Part shown: piece by piece, positions 9,771-18,774 of the stretch
Layout: every line of letters begins with the position of its first letter
How positions within the stretch are numbered: the stretch's first letter is position 1
DNA from: Welwitschia mirabilis
Taxonomy: Eukaryota > Gnetophyta > Gnetopsida > Welwitschiales
Assembly (NCBI GenBank): GCA_051453625.1
Contig: JBOZIK010000001.1
Location: 93,583,100 to 93,604,559, forward strand
Direction of reading: 5' to 3'
Length of the DNA: 21,460 nucleotides
Notes under the pieces: model-generated
What the model saw: only the letters and a program-made list of their open reading frames with translations
Told to the model about the DNA's origin: nothing
Database searches by the model: none
Position numbers and translations under genes: made by a program

Positions 9771-10306
9771 AATGAAGCTGGGTTTTGTAAGTCCTTTTTA
9801 GACTTAATGCCCAGAAACTAATAAAGAGCTATGAAACTATCAGATAATAAAGGTTTTGTAAATATATATTCTAGTTGATCTTTAGTACAAATATATTCTA
9901 AGGTAATTATTTTCTTTTCTACCAATTCTCAAATAAAATAATACCTAATATCGATGTGCCTAGTGCAAGTATGTTGAACTGGATTGTGATTGATTTGAAT
10001 AGTACTTGATTTATTACATAAGATGGGTACTTCTATGATGTTTAGGATATAATCCTTTAAGGTTTCTTTCATTCATAGAGTCTGAGTTTAACATGCTCCA
10101 ATAGCTATGTATTCAGCTTCAAAAATAGAGAAAGATATGAAGCATTATTTTTTACTATACCAGGTGGTGAGACAAGTTCCAAAGAAGAAACATTCACCAC
10201 TCGTGCTCTTGCAATCGTCTTTGCATCTAGCCCAATCCACATTACTATAACCTATTAAGATTAAGGGAGTATAATTTAAAAACCATAAACCAAAGTTTAG
10301 AGTACC
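9771..10306 (-). pseudogene. pol: RNase H and pol C-terminus, copy A
   Basis: This continues the RT at 10307-11311 in the same frame after a stop (YV-stop-GTLNFGLWF). RNase H blocks are YSNVDWARCKDD (the usual first Asp of YSD is Asn), EAEYIAIGAC (acidic residue kept), CNKSSTIQINHNPVQHT (the usual CDN Asp is Asn) and RHIDIRYYFI. The end region (SKKDLQNP, VEGFKPF) aligns with 1010-1090 of element D. Several further stops interrupt it. The extra ORF follows after a spacer of about 570 bp. The protein would digest RNA in the RNA-DNA hybrid during reverse transcription, but this copy has lost at least two acidic residues. Confidence 0.85.
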
Positions 10307-11311
10307 TTATACATAGCAAAGTATCCTCTTTGCAGTAGCAAGATGTGATTCCTTTGGTTTGCTTTTATGCCTCGCACACAAATCAACACTGAAAGCTATG
10401 CCAGTGTGACTAGCCATTAGATACAATAGACTTTCAATAATATTATGATATATCTTTTGATCCACATCCTTACCATTTTCATCAAGAGAAAGTTTAACAT
10501 TTGTAGCCATTGGAGAGTCCCTAGATTTTGCATTCTCAAGTTTGAATTTTTTTATTAAATCTAAAGAGTATTTCTTTTTATTTATAAAGATATCATCTTC
10601 ATGTTGTTGAATTTTTAAGCCCAAAAACATATTTACTAATTCAACCATACTCATTTTGAATTCAGAACTCATTATTCTTGCAAAATCATTTGACAATTTT
10701 ACATTTGTTGACCCAAAAATAATATCATCTACATAGATTTGAATCAAAATTAAATCATCATTTAAAACTTTTCTAAATAAAGTTCTATCAATGGAGCCTC
10801 TAGAAAAACCATACTGGAGTAAGAAGAAGGAAAGCTCTTTATACCAAGCTTTGGGAGCTTGTTTTAATGCATACAAGTCTTTGTTAAGTTTATACACATA
10901 ATTAGGTTTATGAGGATCAAAGAAGTATGGATGTTACTTTACGTAAACTTCTTCTTCAATGTGTCCATTCAGAAAAGCACTCTTAACATTCATTTGAAAG
11001 GCTTTCATTTTCTTATAGCAAGAAAAAGCTAGAAACATTCTTATTAATTCTAATCAAGCAACCAGTGCAAAAGTGTCTCCATAATCTACTCCTCCTATTT
11101 CAGAGTACCCTTGAGCCATAAGTCTATCTTTGTTCTTTGTGATTTCATTTTTCTCATTTATCTTATTTCTGAAAATCCACTTTGTTCCTATGACATTCTT
11201 CTTAGTTGGTTTTAGAACAAGTGACCACACCTAATTTTGAGAGAATTATTTAAGTTCTTCTTGCATTGCATTGATCCAACAGGGATCAGATTCAGCATCC
11301 TCAAAGGTTTT
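10307..11311 (-). pseudogene. pol: reverse transcriptase, copy A (longest open stretch 196 codons)
   Basis: Copia reverse transcriptase, read on the minus strand from the N gap. In order: WINAMQEELK, WSLVLKPTKKNVIGTKWIF, the catalytic motif-A block as QMNVKSAFLNG (the Asp codon is now Asn at 10988-10990), LNKDLYALKQAPKAWYKE, then an intact YVDDIIFGSTN box at 10724-10735 and FLGLKIQQHEDDIFINKKKYSLDLIKKF. The stretch 10307-10897 is open for 196 codons, the longest clean piece in the window, but its first Met is internal to the domain. Stops in the upstream part and the lost motif-A Asp make it inactive. It overlaps in content with B (11412-11900) and C (12411-13395), so the same domain occurs three times in a row. 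The 5' side is cut by a gap. Confidence 0.9.
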
Positions 11312-11411
11312 NNNNNNNNNNNNNNNNNNNNNNNNNNNNNNNNNNNNNNNNNNNNNNNNNNNNNNNNNNNNNNNNNNNNNNNNNNNNNNNNNNNNNNNNN
11401 NNNNNNNNNNN
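11312..11411. other. assembly gap, 100 N
   Basis: Exactly 100 N, the usual placeholder for a gap of unknown size. Short ORFs crossing it are artefacts. Confidence 0.97.
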
Positions 11412-11900
11412 ATTCTTGCAAAATCATTTGACAATTTTACATTTGTTGACCCAAAAATAATATCATCTACATAGATTTAAATCAAAATTAAATCATCATT
11501 TAAAAATTTTCTAAATAAACTTCTATTAATGAAACCTCTAGAAAAACCATGCTGAAGTAAGAATAAGGAAATATTTTCATACCAATATTTAGGAGATTGT
11601 TTTAACTCATACAAGGCCTTGTTTAGTTTATATACATAGTTAGGTTTATGAGGATCTGAGAAGACTTGAGATTACTTTACTTAAACATTTTCTTCAATGC
11701 GTCTATTTAGAAAAGCACTCTTTACATCCATTTAAAAGACTTTCAGTTTCTTGTAGTAAGAAAAATCTAGAAACATCTTTATTTATTCTAATTGAGCAAC
11801 TAGTGCAAAAGTGTCTTCACAATCTACTCCTTCTAATAAAGAGTACCTTTGAGTCACTAGTTTAGATTTGTTCTTTATAATCTCATTTTTTTCATTTACT
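11412..11900 (-). pseudogene. pol: reverse transcriptase fragment, copy B, between two gaps
   Basis: A 489-bp RT piece equivalent to 10674-11162 of copy A. It reads from VNEKNE through a motif-A block with stop-MDVKSAFLN (the Gln codon is TAA; the catalytic Asp at 11726-11728 is kept), YVYKLNKALYELKQSP and an intact YVDDIIFGSTN box. Several stops interrupt it. Its first 67 bases (11412-11478) are identical to 10674-10740 in copy A, after which the two differ at roughly one site in seven or eight. It is either part of a real duplicated block or a contig from another copy scaffolded here. Confidence 0.85.
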
Positions 11901-12000
11901 NNNNNNNNNNNNNNNNNNNNNNNNNNNNNNNNNNNNNNNNNNNNNNNNNNNNNNNNNNNNNNNNNNNNNNNNNNNNNNNNNNNNNNNNNNNNNNNNNNNN
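11901..12000. other. assembly gap, 100 N
   Basis: Exactly 100 N, a placeholder of unknown true size. It cuts copy C inside the C-terminal part of RNase H. Confidence 0.97.
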
Positions 12001-12410
12001 GGTAATAATTTTATTTTCTACGAACTCTTAGATAAAATGATACATGAGATCGATGTGCTTAATGCGAGTATGTTGATCTAAGTTATGAGTAATTTGAATA
12101 GCACTTGATTTATCACATAAAATAGGTACTTATGTGATGTTTAGGCCATAATCCTTTAAAGATTTTTTCATCCACAATGTTTGAGTGCTTCAGGCTCCAA
12201 CAGCTATGTACTTAGCTTCAGTTGTAGAGAGAGATATAGGGCATTATTCTTTACTTTACCAAATAGTGAGACAATTTCCAAAAAAGAAACATCCACCACT
12301 TGTACTCTTTCAGTCATCTTTACATCTGGCCCAATCCACATCACTATAACTTGTTAAGCTTAAGGAAGTATTATTTGAAAACCATAAACCAAAATTGAGA
12401 GTATCTTTTA
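12001..12410 (-). pseudogene. pol: RNase H, copy C, cut by gap
   Basis: Directly downstream of RT copy C on the minus strand. Blocks are LNFGLWFSNN, YSDVDWARCKDD followed by a stop, STSGGCFFFGN, EAKYIAVGA, CDKSSAIQITHNLDQHT and KHIDLMYHFI. The acidic residues that are Asn in copy A (YSN, CNK) are still Asp here (YSD, CDK). Stops at several former Gln or Trp positions make it inactive. It breaks at 12001, which aligns with 9902 of copy A, so the last part of RNase H is lost in the gap or continues at 9901. Confidence 0.85.
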
Positions 12411-13395
12411 CATAGTAAAGTATCCTTTTTGCAGCAATAAGATGAAATTCCTTTGGTTTGCTTTAATACCTAGCATACAAACCAACATTAAATGCTATGT
12501 CAGGATGACTAGCCATTAGATACAATAGACTTCCTATCATACTATGATATAACTTTTAATCCACATCCTTTCCATCTTAATTAATAGAAAGTTTAATATT
12601 CATGGCCATTGGAGAGTTCATACATTTTTCATTCTCAAGTTTAAATTTTTTGATTAAATCTAAGGAGTATTTCTTTTAATTTATAAAGATACCATCTTCA
12701 TGTTATTGAATTTATAAGCCTAAAAACATATTAACTGGTCCAACATTTCAAACTTAGAACTCATTAGACTTATAAAATCATTTGACAATTTTTCATTTGT
12801 TCTCAAAAATAATTTCATCCACATAGATTTAAACCAAAATTAAATCATTATTTAAAACTTTTCTAAACAGAGTTCTATCAATAGAACCTCTAGAAAACCC
12901 ATGCTAGAGTAAAAAGAAGAAAAGCTTTTCATGAGCTTATTTCAACCCATACAAAACCTTGTTAAGTTTGTACACATAATCAAGTTTATGAGAATCAAAA
13001 AAGCTTTGAGGTTGTTTTATGTAAACTTCTTCTTTAATGTGTTCATTTAGAAAAGCACTCTTTACATCCATTTGAAAGACTTTCATTTTTTTATAGCAAG
13101 CAAAAGCTAGAAACATCTTTATTGATTCTAACCTAGCAATCGATGCAAAAGTGTCTCTACAATCTACTCCTCCTATTTGAGAGTACCCTTGAGCCACAAG
13201 TCTAGCTTTGTTCTTCATAATCTCATTTTTCTCATTTACCTTATATCTGAAAATCCACTTTGTGTATATGACATTTTTCCTGGTTGGTTTTAGAACAAGT
13301 GACCACACCTGATTTCGAGAGAATTATTCAAGTTTATCTTGCATTGCATTGATCCAACAAGGATCAGATTTAGCCTCCTCAAAAGTTTTTAATTC
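12411..13395 (-). pseudogene. pol: reverse transcriptase, copy C
   Basis: Copia RT continuous with the integrase upstream. The N-terminal part is open for 123 codons (13308-12937): WSLVLKPTRKNV, KWIFRYKVNEKNE, QGYSQIGGVDCRDTFA, and motif A as QMDVKSAFLN with the catalytic Asp kept (13066-13068). A short deletion then removes the KQAPKAWY region near 12936. The second active-site box reads YVDE instead of YVDD (12814-12825) and is followed by a degraded IIFENK in place of IIFGSTN. The connection to RNase H carries several stops. It is inactive. Copies A, B and C therefore carry different lesions: none of the three keeps both catalytic blocks free of damage. Confidence 0.9.
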
Positions 13396-14290
13396 TAATT
13401 GAGATAGAAGAAAAACATGAGTACTAAAGTTTTTAAGAGAGTTCTTAGTGATAATGCCTTATTGAACAATTCCAATAATAGAGTCTAGAGGATGATCCTT
13501 GAGTTTCTTGATTTCTAGAATTACTTTATCTCTTGAGTTATCTTCATTTTGATTGATAGAAGAGGAGGGAATTGAATCTTTATCAAGTTTAATGGATTTC
13601 GAGGTATCTGAAACATCATAGATTTTTACATTTATAGATTCTTCCAGATGTAGAGTACATTTATTAAACACTCTATAAGCTCTACTTAATTGAGAGTGCC
13701 CCAAAAAAATTCCTTCATTAGATTTAGAATCAAATTTTAATAATTCTTCTCTATCTCTTAGAATTAAGCACTTACTTCCAAAGGTTTTGAAATAAGATAT
13801 ATTTGGCTTTTTTTTTCCCAAAGCTCATAAGGAGTTTTAGAAGTTTTGGGCCTTAAATACACTCTGTTTGAAATATGACAAGTTATGTTCACTACTTCAG
13901 CCCAAAACTGTTTTGGAATATCCTTGTCATTTAACATAACTCTTATCACATATAGTAAAGTTTGGTTTTTTATTTCAACTATTCCATTTTATTGATGGGT
14001 TTTAGGAGTTAAGAACTCATGGTTAATTCCATTATAATTGCAATATAATTTAAATCTTTCATTTTGAAACTCTCTACCATGATCACTTGAGATTTTCTTT
14101 ATTACATACCCCTTGTTAGTTTGAAGGTTCTTGCAAATTCTAATGAATTTTTCATATGCATCAGATTTTACATGAAGAAAAGCTACCCATGAGAATCTGA
14201 AAAAGTTATCAACCATAATAAGAAAATATGTTTTTTCGGATAGACTAGCAGTTTGAATAGGCTTAACCAAATCCATATGAATTAAATCTA
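13396..14290 (-). pseudogene. pol: integrase core and C-terminal region, copy C
   Basis: Copia integrase joins element cDNA to the chromosome. The core begins MDLVKPIQTASL at 14276, with the first catalytic Asp in MDL. The second is in SSDHGREF (codon 14082-14084) and the Glu is in GIVEIKN (13974-13976), so the DDE triad is still encoded. A TAA at 13989-13991 interrupts the core. Downstream, NITCHISNRVYLRP and TPYELW are followed by a frame change at a run of nine A (plus-strand T run, 13808-13816). It then continues as NISYFKTFGSKCLILRD and GIFLGHSQLSRAYRVFNK, the SH3-like part, and an acidic linker toward RT. The frameshift sits in a homopolymer, so it may be real or a base-calling error. 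The stop alone makes this copy inactive. Confidence 0.9.
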
Positions 14291-14700
14291 AAATTTTGCT
14301 AGTTGTGATATCGCTATATGAGATGTTCTGATTTGTTTCCCTTTTTAGTAAGCATTACATAGTCCTTTATGAGAGAAAGAAATTTTTGGAAGACCCCTGA
14401 CTATCTCATCATGACATAATTTATTCAAAGAATTAAAACTAATGTGACCTAAATGTTTATGTCAGATGACATTTTTTTGAGTATGAAAAAAAAGACAAGT
14501 AGAGTTATTAGATTGATTTACACAATATACATTTTTGTATCTATTCTCTATAAGTAAAAGTTGATTTGATTTACTATGTTTCATAATACACTTATTTTCA
14601 TCAAAAAATACTTTATAACCTTTATCACAAATTTGACTAATGCTTAACAAATTATGTTTTAATCCATTTACAAATAATACATTGTAAATATTAGATAAGT
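14291..14700 (-). pseudogene. pol: GAG-pre-integrase zinc-binding region, copy C
   Basis: On the minus strand this reads GLKHNLLSISQICDKGYKVFF, then a variable stretch open to 14462, then a degraded HHCC zinc finger. The usual WHxxLGH reads stop-HKHLGH, with both His kept and the Trp turned into TGA. The usual CxxC reads CNAY, with the second Cys lost. It lies between protease and integrase core as expected for copia. The block normally binds zinc at the integrase N-terminus; the lost Cys and the stop mean this copy could not. Confidence 0.8.
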
Positions 14701-14869
14701 TACCTTCATCAATGTTTACAATGCCTTCGATCTAAGCTCTTCTATTGTCCTCAAAAGTTACTTCTTTTCCATTATATTCCTTGAAGTTAATGAAGTTAAA
14801 CTTGTCACCTATCATTTATCTAGAGCAACTACTATCAAGATACCAGTAATAATGATTAGTTGCTTTTAA
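14701..14869 (-). pseudogene. pol: aspartic protease remnant, copy C
   Basis: The copia protease signature is recognisable as YWYLDSSCSR followed by a stop and MIGDKFNF. The catalytic Asp (codon 14834-14836) remains, but the usual DSG reads DSS (14828-14833) and the His of the usual SRHM is a stop. EVTFEDNRR and NIYNVLFVNGLKHNLLSISQ follow. Protease normally cuts the Gag-Pol polyprotein. The domain lies between the gag zinc knuckle and the pre-integrase region, the standard copia order. Confidence 0.8.
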
Positions 14870-16410
14870 GGTTATTTGGATTAATAGGCTTTTGTTTGTA
14901 GATTTTGAAATCCACCTTAGGTATTTGTTTTTACTTACATGTTGATTCGATTTTGGGGGAAAAGTAAACTTAGACTCTAACATGGAGTAAAAGAGCTAGC
15001 TTTTGTGAAAAAAATAATCAATCTTAGAATTACCCTTTTTGTTGTAATAATGACAGGTAATATTTGCTAATGGGTATTTGGAGTTTAATTTTGACAAATG
15101 CTTGAGATATAAACTATGATAAGAATTAAATAACCTAGGAATTGATTTGCTAGATGCAGTTTCTTTAATCTGAGAGGAGGTAGAGGCAAGGTTATTCTTT
15201 AGATTTTTAATTTCCTTTTCTTTAATCTCAAGCTTATCTAGTAGAATTTTATTTTCTTTTCTCAGATTATTTACTCTACAATCCATATTTTGAAATTCCA
15301 AATATAGTTCATTTCTATATCATTTAGTGTATCATTATTAATAATTAAATCAATGATAGGAGAGGATCATACCTTTTTATCTATAATGGCCATGAGAGAG
15401 ATTCCACCTCATTCTATATTTTAGTTCTATTTAATCTCACTCTCTTTATCATCCCATGTTGCTGACAAGACTTTCTTTTCTTTTATCATCCTTTTTATCG
15501 TTTGGGCAAACACTTGATGTATAACCAAAACCTTTATAAGAATAGCACTAAATTTCTTATCATCATTCCTCTTTTCTTCTTCATAGTCTCCTAGATTAAC
15601 CTCCATTTTGCCATCTCTACATGAAGCATCTGAATCTTCTAGATATAAGAGCCATGTTATCATTGCTTTCTAGTTCTTAGTCAGATCTATTTTTGATCTT
15701 AGAAATTTCATGAGTAGTAGTTAATGCCACAGTTTTCTTCTTTCATTTTCTAAATTTGAGTTCAAATGTGTAAAGGTTCCCTTGAAGTTCATCCATCTTC
15801 ATAATATTCAGGTCCTTGCTTTCTTCAATGGCAGTTACTTTGGATTTGAACCCTTTGCAAACTACTTTTGATTCTTTAATAATTTCACCTAAGCCATGCA
15901 TAGAATTTACAATATCTGTTATCTTTATAAATAAATCATTTATACCTTCATCATCTTTCATCTTCAGATCTTCAAACTATGTTAGAAGCATTTGAAGCTT
16001 AGCTTGCTTTACTAGGCTGGTTCCCTCATGAGCGGTCTCCAAGATATCCCAAGATTCTTTAGTAATGGTGTAATTTACTACTCTTTTAAAATATTCTTAA
16101 TCTATGGCACAGAAAATGGCATTTAGTCCTTTGAAATTGCAAGTTGCTGCAAATTTTTTATCAGGAATCCACTTTTCCTTACTCTTTAGAGTAGTTAACT
16201 TGGTTATAGAATCCTGCATAGTGGAGGACAATATTCATTAGTAATAGACTCCTATATTTTAAAGTCAATAGATTAAATAAAGACCCTTATCTTTGCCTTC
16301 CAATAACTATAGTTGGTTCCATTAAATAAGGAAGGCCTTATAATAGAATTTCTTTTTGTGGGCTGACGTATTTTATAGGCTTGAATGGAGTAGAGATCTA
16401 TTAGGATCTA
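14870..16410 (-). pseudogene. gag: gag, copy C
   Basis: Gag forms the virus-like particle. From the PBS side the N-terminal block reads RPSLFNGTNYSYWKAKIR (about 16340-16290), typical of copia gag. After a frame change near 16210 come KGLNAIFCAID, NYTITKESWDILETAHEGTS, KLQMLL and the UBN2-type block DLFIKITDIVNSMHGLG ... KSKVTAIEESKDLN ... MDELQGNLYTFE (15961-15743). A lysine/glutamate-rich likely coiled coil follows (15301-15170). A zinc knuckle at about 15055-15017 has the spacing of CX2CX4HX4C but reads C, Y, N, Y, so three of four ligands are lost. Stops and frame changes occur throughout. No start ATG is clear; a decayed one near 16406 (ATA GAT CCT) is only a guess. Confidence 0.87.
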
Positions 16411-16420
16411 TTCCTTAATT

Positions 16421-16434
16421 TTGCTCTAATACCA
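16421..16434 (-). other. primer binding site for initiator Met tRNA
   Basis: Minus-strand TGGTATTAGAGC starts two bases after the LTR end. It matches the complement of the plant initiator-Met tRNA 3' end (TGGTATCAGAGC) with one C-to-T change. This fixes the orientation of the element and the inner LTR edge at 16437. Confidence 0.88.
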
Positions 16435-16899
16435 ATTGAAAATAGTGGATTGACCCTAGAGGGAAGTGAATAAATCTTAAAGCCAATTTTTATACTCTTA
16501 AAAACCTACAAATAAAATAAATAAATGTATAAAACATAGGTGCAAGATATTTTAATGGTGGATAGACACCACCCTTCAGCCCCTTAGACCTCTTGTTCCT
16601 GGCTGTCATATATTAACTTCCAAGGTTAGTTTTCAAGTTTACCAAAAATCTAATCTAATATTAGAGGATTTTAAGGCTGATACTTAACCATAGAAAAAAG
16701 GAAGTAGGATGGATGCACTGATGCACAGATTTTCTTTCAATGGTGTAACAATCTCTTCTTTATAAAAGATGCAATGATAGCTTCAAATAGAAATCTAAAC
16801 TTACAACTTATTCAGATATAATAATCGAATGGTATGATAGTTGTTCTTTTTCTATTCATTGGTAGACAAAAAGATATGCCTCCATTTGATTAGAGGGAA

Positions 16900-16909
16900 A
16901 CTTAAATAG
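16900..16909 (-). promoter_or_regulatory. TATA-like box in 5' LTR of element A/C
   Basis: Minus-strand CTATTTAAGT sits at the same LTR position as the boxes at 3744 and 7064. As the 5' LTR copy it would have been the promoter for gag-pol transcription through the PBS. Confidence 0.42.
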
Positions 16910-17011
16910 ATGAAGTACATAAGGTAATTGTTTGAGAGAAGGAAAGTAAATCATTGTGAAATTTCACGCTTTTTAATGAATCACTAAAAATGCAATGGTT
17001 ACATTTATATT

Positions 17012-17021
17012 NNNNNNNNNN
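17012..17021. other. assembly gap, 10 N
   Basis: Ten N inside the 5' LTR. Alignment to the 3' LTR predicts about 131 bp here, so the gap size is a placeholder. Confidence 0.95.
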
Positions 17022-17344
17022 AGTATGCAATCAACCTTCATTCAGTCACCCTTACTTTGATGACTTGGTTAGTCTTGTGAGGATAGATTCTAGGCAATAT
17101 GTAGTCATCCATAACTAAGTTGTTTAGTCATCATTTCTGTTATGAGTCTTGAGCTTTTACAAAATGTCATGCGATCGCTCAGTTATAACTAGTCAGTCAC
17201 CCATACTGTCATGAGACTAAACTTAGTAGATTATAACATGGTTTCCTTTATATTTTTTGTACGGTTGCCCACTTTTGCTCTAGTTTTTCATAGAGGTTCT
17301 GATTGAGTCACCCGAATATATTTTCAAGGTCGACTATGCTAGAA

Positions 17345-17476
17345 CTAGTCTTCTTCCTGATCTATCAGCGTGGTTGCCTAGTAGGATACACTTGGTCATC
17401 TGTTCTGCAACTGGTCTTCTTCTTGATGTATCATTTCGATTGCCTAGTATGATAGGTTTGGTTATATGAACCTGAA
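17345..17476 (-). repeat. tandem pair of 66-bp units in 5' LTR
   Basis: The gtcttcttc-tgat-tatca words recur with a 66-bp period (17350 and 17416). The pair matches 7630-7761 in the 3' LTR. Confidence 0.65.
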
Positions 17477-17606
17477 ATAGTTTCATAGTTCTTAACAGGT
17501 CGGTTACCTGGTTATAAGAATTGATTACCTGGTGCTAAAAAACCTCTGCATAATTGATTAGCTATAAAAACTCATTAAATTAATCAATGACAATGGGTTC
17601 TCAATA

Positions 17607-17611
17607 AAAGG
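17607..17611. repeat. target-site duplication AAAGG, right copy
   Basis: The five bases aaagg directly abut the start of the 5' LTR at 17606 and match 6596-6600. They support the LTR boundary chosen and indicate a single insertion. Confidence 0.75.
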
Positions 17612-18774
17612 TTTAGAATGTGGAATATCTATGGGGGGGAAAAAGAAATTCCTTCATGAAAAATAAAATTAATAAGAAACAAGAAAAGGCATGATAATAA
17701 GTCAAAAATTTTGATGTTATTAAGGGGAAAGAAATATTAATCTATAACCCTTAATGTAAAATATTTATGTAATTTAATACATTATGTGAAGGAGTAGTTA
17801 GATTACTCAAACCTTTTCATTTTAAAGATGTTAAAATATAGGATCTAAATGATTCATTAACTAATAAAATTATTAATAGCTAGTACCTTGAGAAATACTC
17901 TTTTATAGTGGTGATTATTTATCTGGTTAATGGGAACATCATGCCTTCTTTATATTATATTATATATTCATATTTTATTTTATTTTTCCTTTTTATTGAT
18001 TTTATAGATTAGATATTTTTCTTCTTTATGTGTAATTAATAAGATTAAGGTATTCCATATGATTTATTAATATAAATTACTAGATAGGAAAAGTATAATT
18101 TATTAGATAATGAAAGGTTGAATAACAAGTAACAAACTAATGGCATTTTGAGTTTGTTTATGTAATGAATTTTCTTTTGGCAATGTCACATGAAGAACCA
18201 AATATAAACATCTACTAAAAAACTGTAAAGACATAATTGCATTTGTAGATATAAGGATGGCATGAAGTACTACTAAAATGATATATCTTATAAGTGATTG
18301 GTATCTATCTCTTATCCCATATTAACATGTCAGTATCCTGAGTTCATGACTTATAAGTCTTATAACTATAATGATATTTAATGATAAGTTGATTACCATA
18401 ATCACTATATTATAGTAACATCCTAAAGACTTAATTTAACTAAGTAAATTAATGGTATAGTATTTTATATTCTAGATATAACATTATAACCACTTTCCAA
18501 AAGGAATCTTGTGTTAAGTTATCATTGTGTAAATAAAATCTAAGAAAGAGTTCTAGTAGATTTTTCTCATGATCACTACTCAATGTTGTTTTAGATTCTT
18601 TAAAAAGTTGATAAGAAAACTCCATATAAGGGGCATACAAAAATTTGACAAAATAAAATTTGTTTTATTACAAATAGAATCGCATTTTTCATGCTTAAGA
18701 AAAATGGAAAGAAAAGTAAAATAAATAAAAAACTAATCAAAACTTAAAGAAAGCTCTATAGTATGAAATTCCTC
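17612..18774. other. AT-rich intergenic DNA, no gene recognised
   Basis: This lies between the 5' flank of element A/C and the 3' LTR of element E. It includes an almost pure A/T stretch near 17950-17995. The open frame at 18449-18640 (minus strand) shows no motif I recognise. The stretch 18240-18500 has words like those in other copia LTRs, but no ends can be set. It is probably the other half of the locus at 4216-6600. Confidence 0.5.

Larger units (their letters stand above)
6601..17606 (-). mobile_element. Sirevirus-type Ty1/copia element A/C, both LTRs present, duplicated RT block and gaps inside
   Basis: Read on the minus strand, the element has 5' LTR (17606-16437), PBS, gag, protease, integrase, RT and RNase H down to 12001, a 100-N gap, an RT fragment (11900-11412), a 100-N gap, a second RT and RNase H (11311-9771), an extra ORF (9200-8200), polypurine tracts and 3' LTR (7891-6601). 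Matching AAAGG duplications lie at both edges, which argues for one insertion. Position 12001 aligns with 9902; removing 9902-12000 and restoring about 121 bp missing from the 10-N gap gives about 9.03 kb, normal for a Sirevirus. The two LTRs differ at about 31 of the first 200 aligned bases by eye, mostly transitions, so the insertion is old. All genes carry stops. Confidence 0.8.
16437..17606 (-). repeat. 5' LTR of element A/C, with a 10-N gap inside
   Basis: On the minus strand it starts at 17606 as TATTGAGAACC (TG decayed to TA, as in element D) and ends ACTATTTTCA at 16437 next to the PBS. It aligns over its full length with 6601-7891. The 10-N gap stands where the 3' LTR has 131 bp (7177-7307); restoring 121 bp would make it 1291 bp, exactly the length of the 3' LTR. 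It carries the degenerate motif array (AGTCACCC at 17044-17051 and variants through about 17515), the 66-bp tandem pair and a TATA-like box. Confidence 0.87.

Noticed and set aside
11212-11474. ORFs running through N bases
   Set aside because: Their length comes from untranslated N runs in an assembly gap.
13808-13816. Programmed frameshift at the run of nine A in integrase
   Set aside because: Copia integrase is normally in one frame here; a homopolymer indel by decay or sequencing error is the simpler reading.
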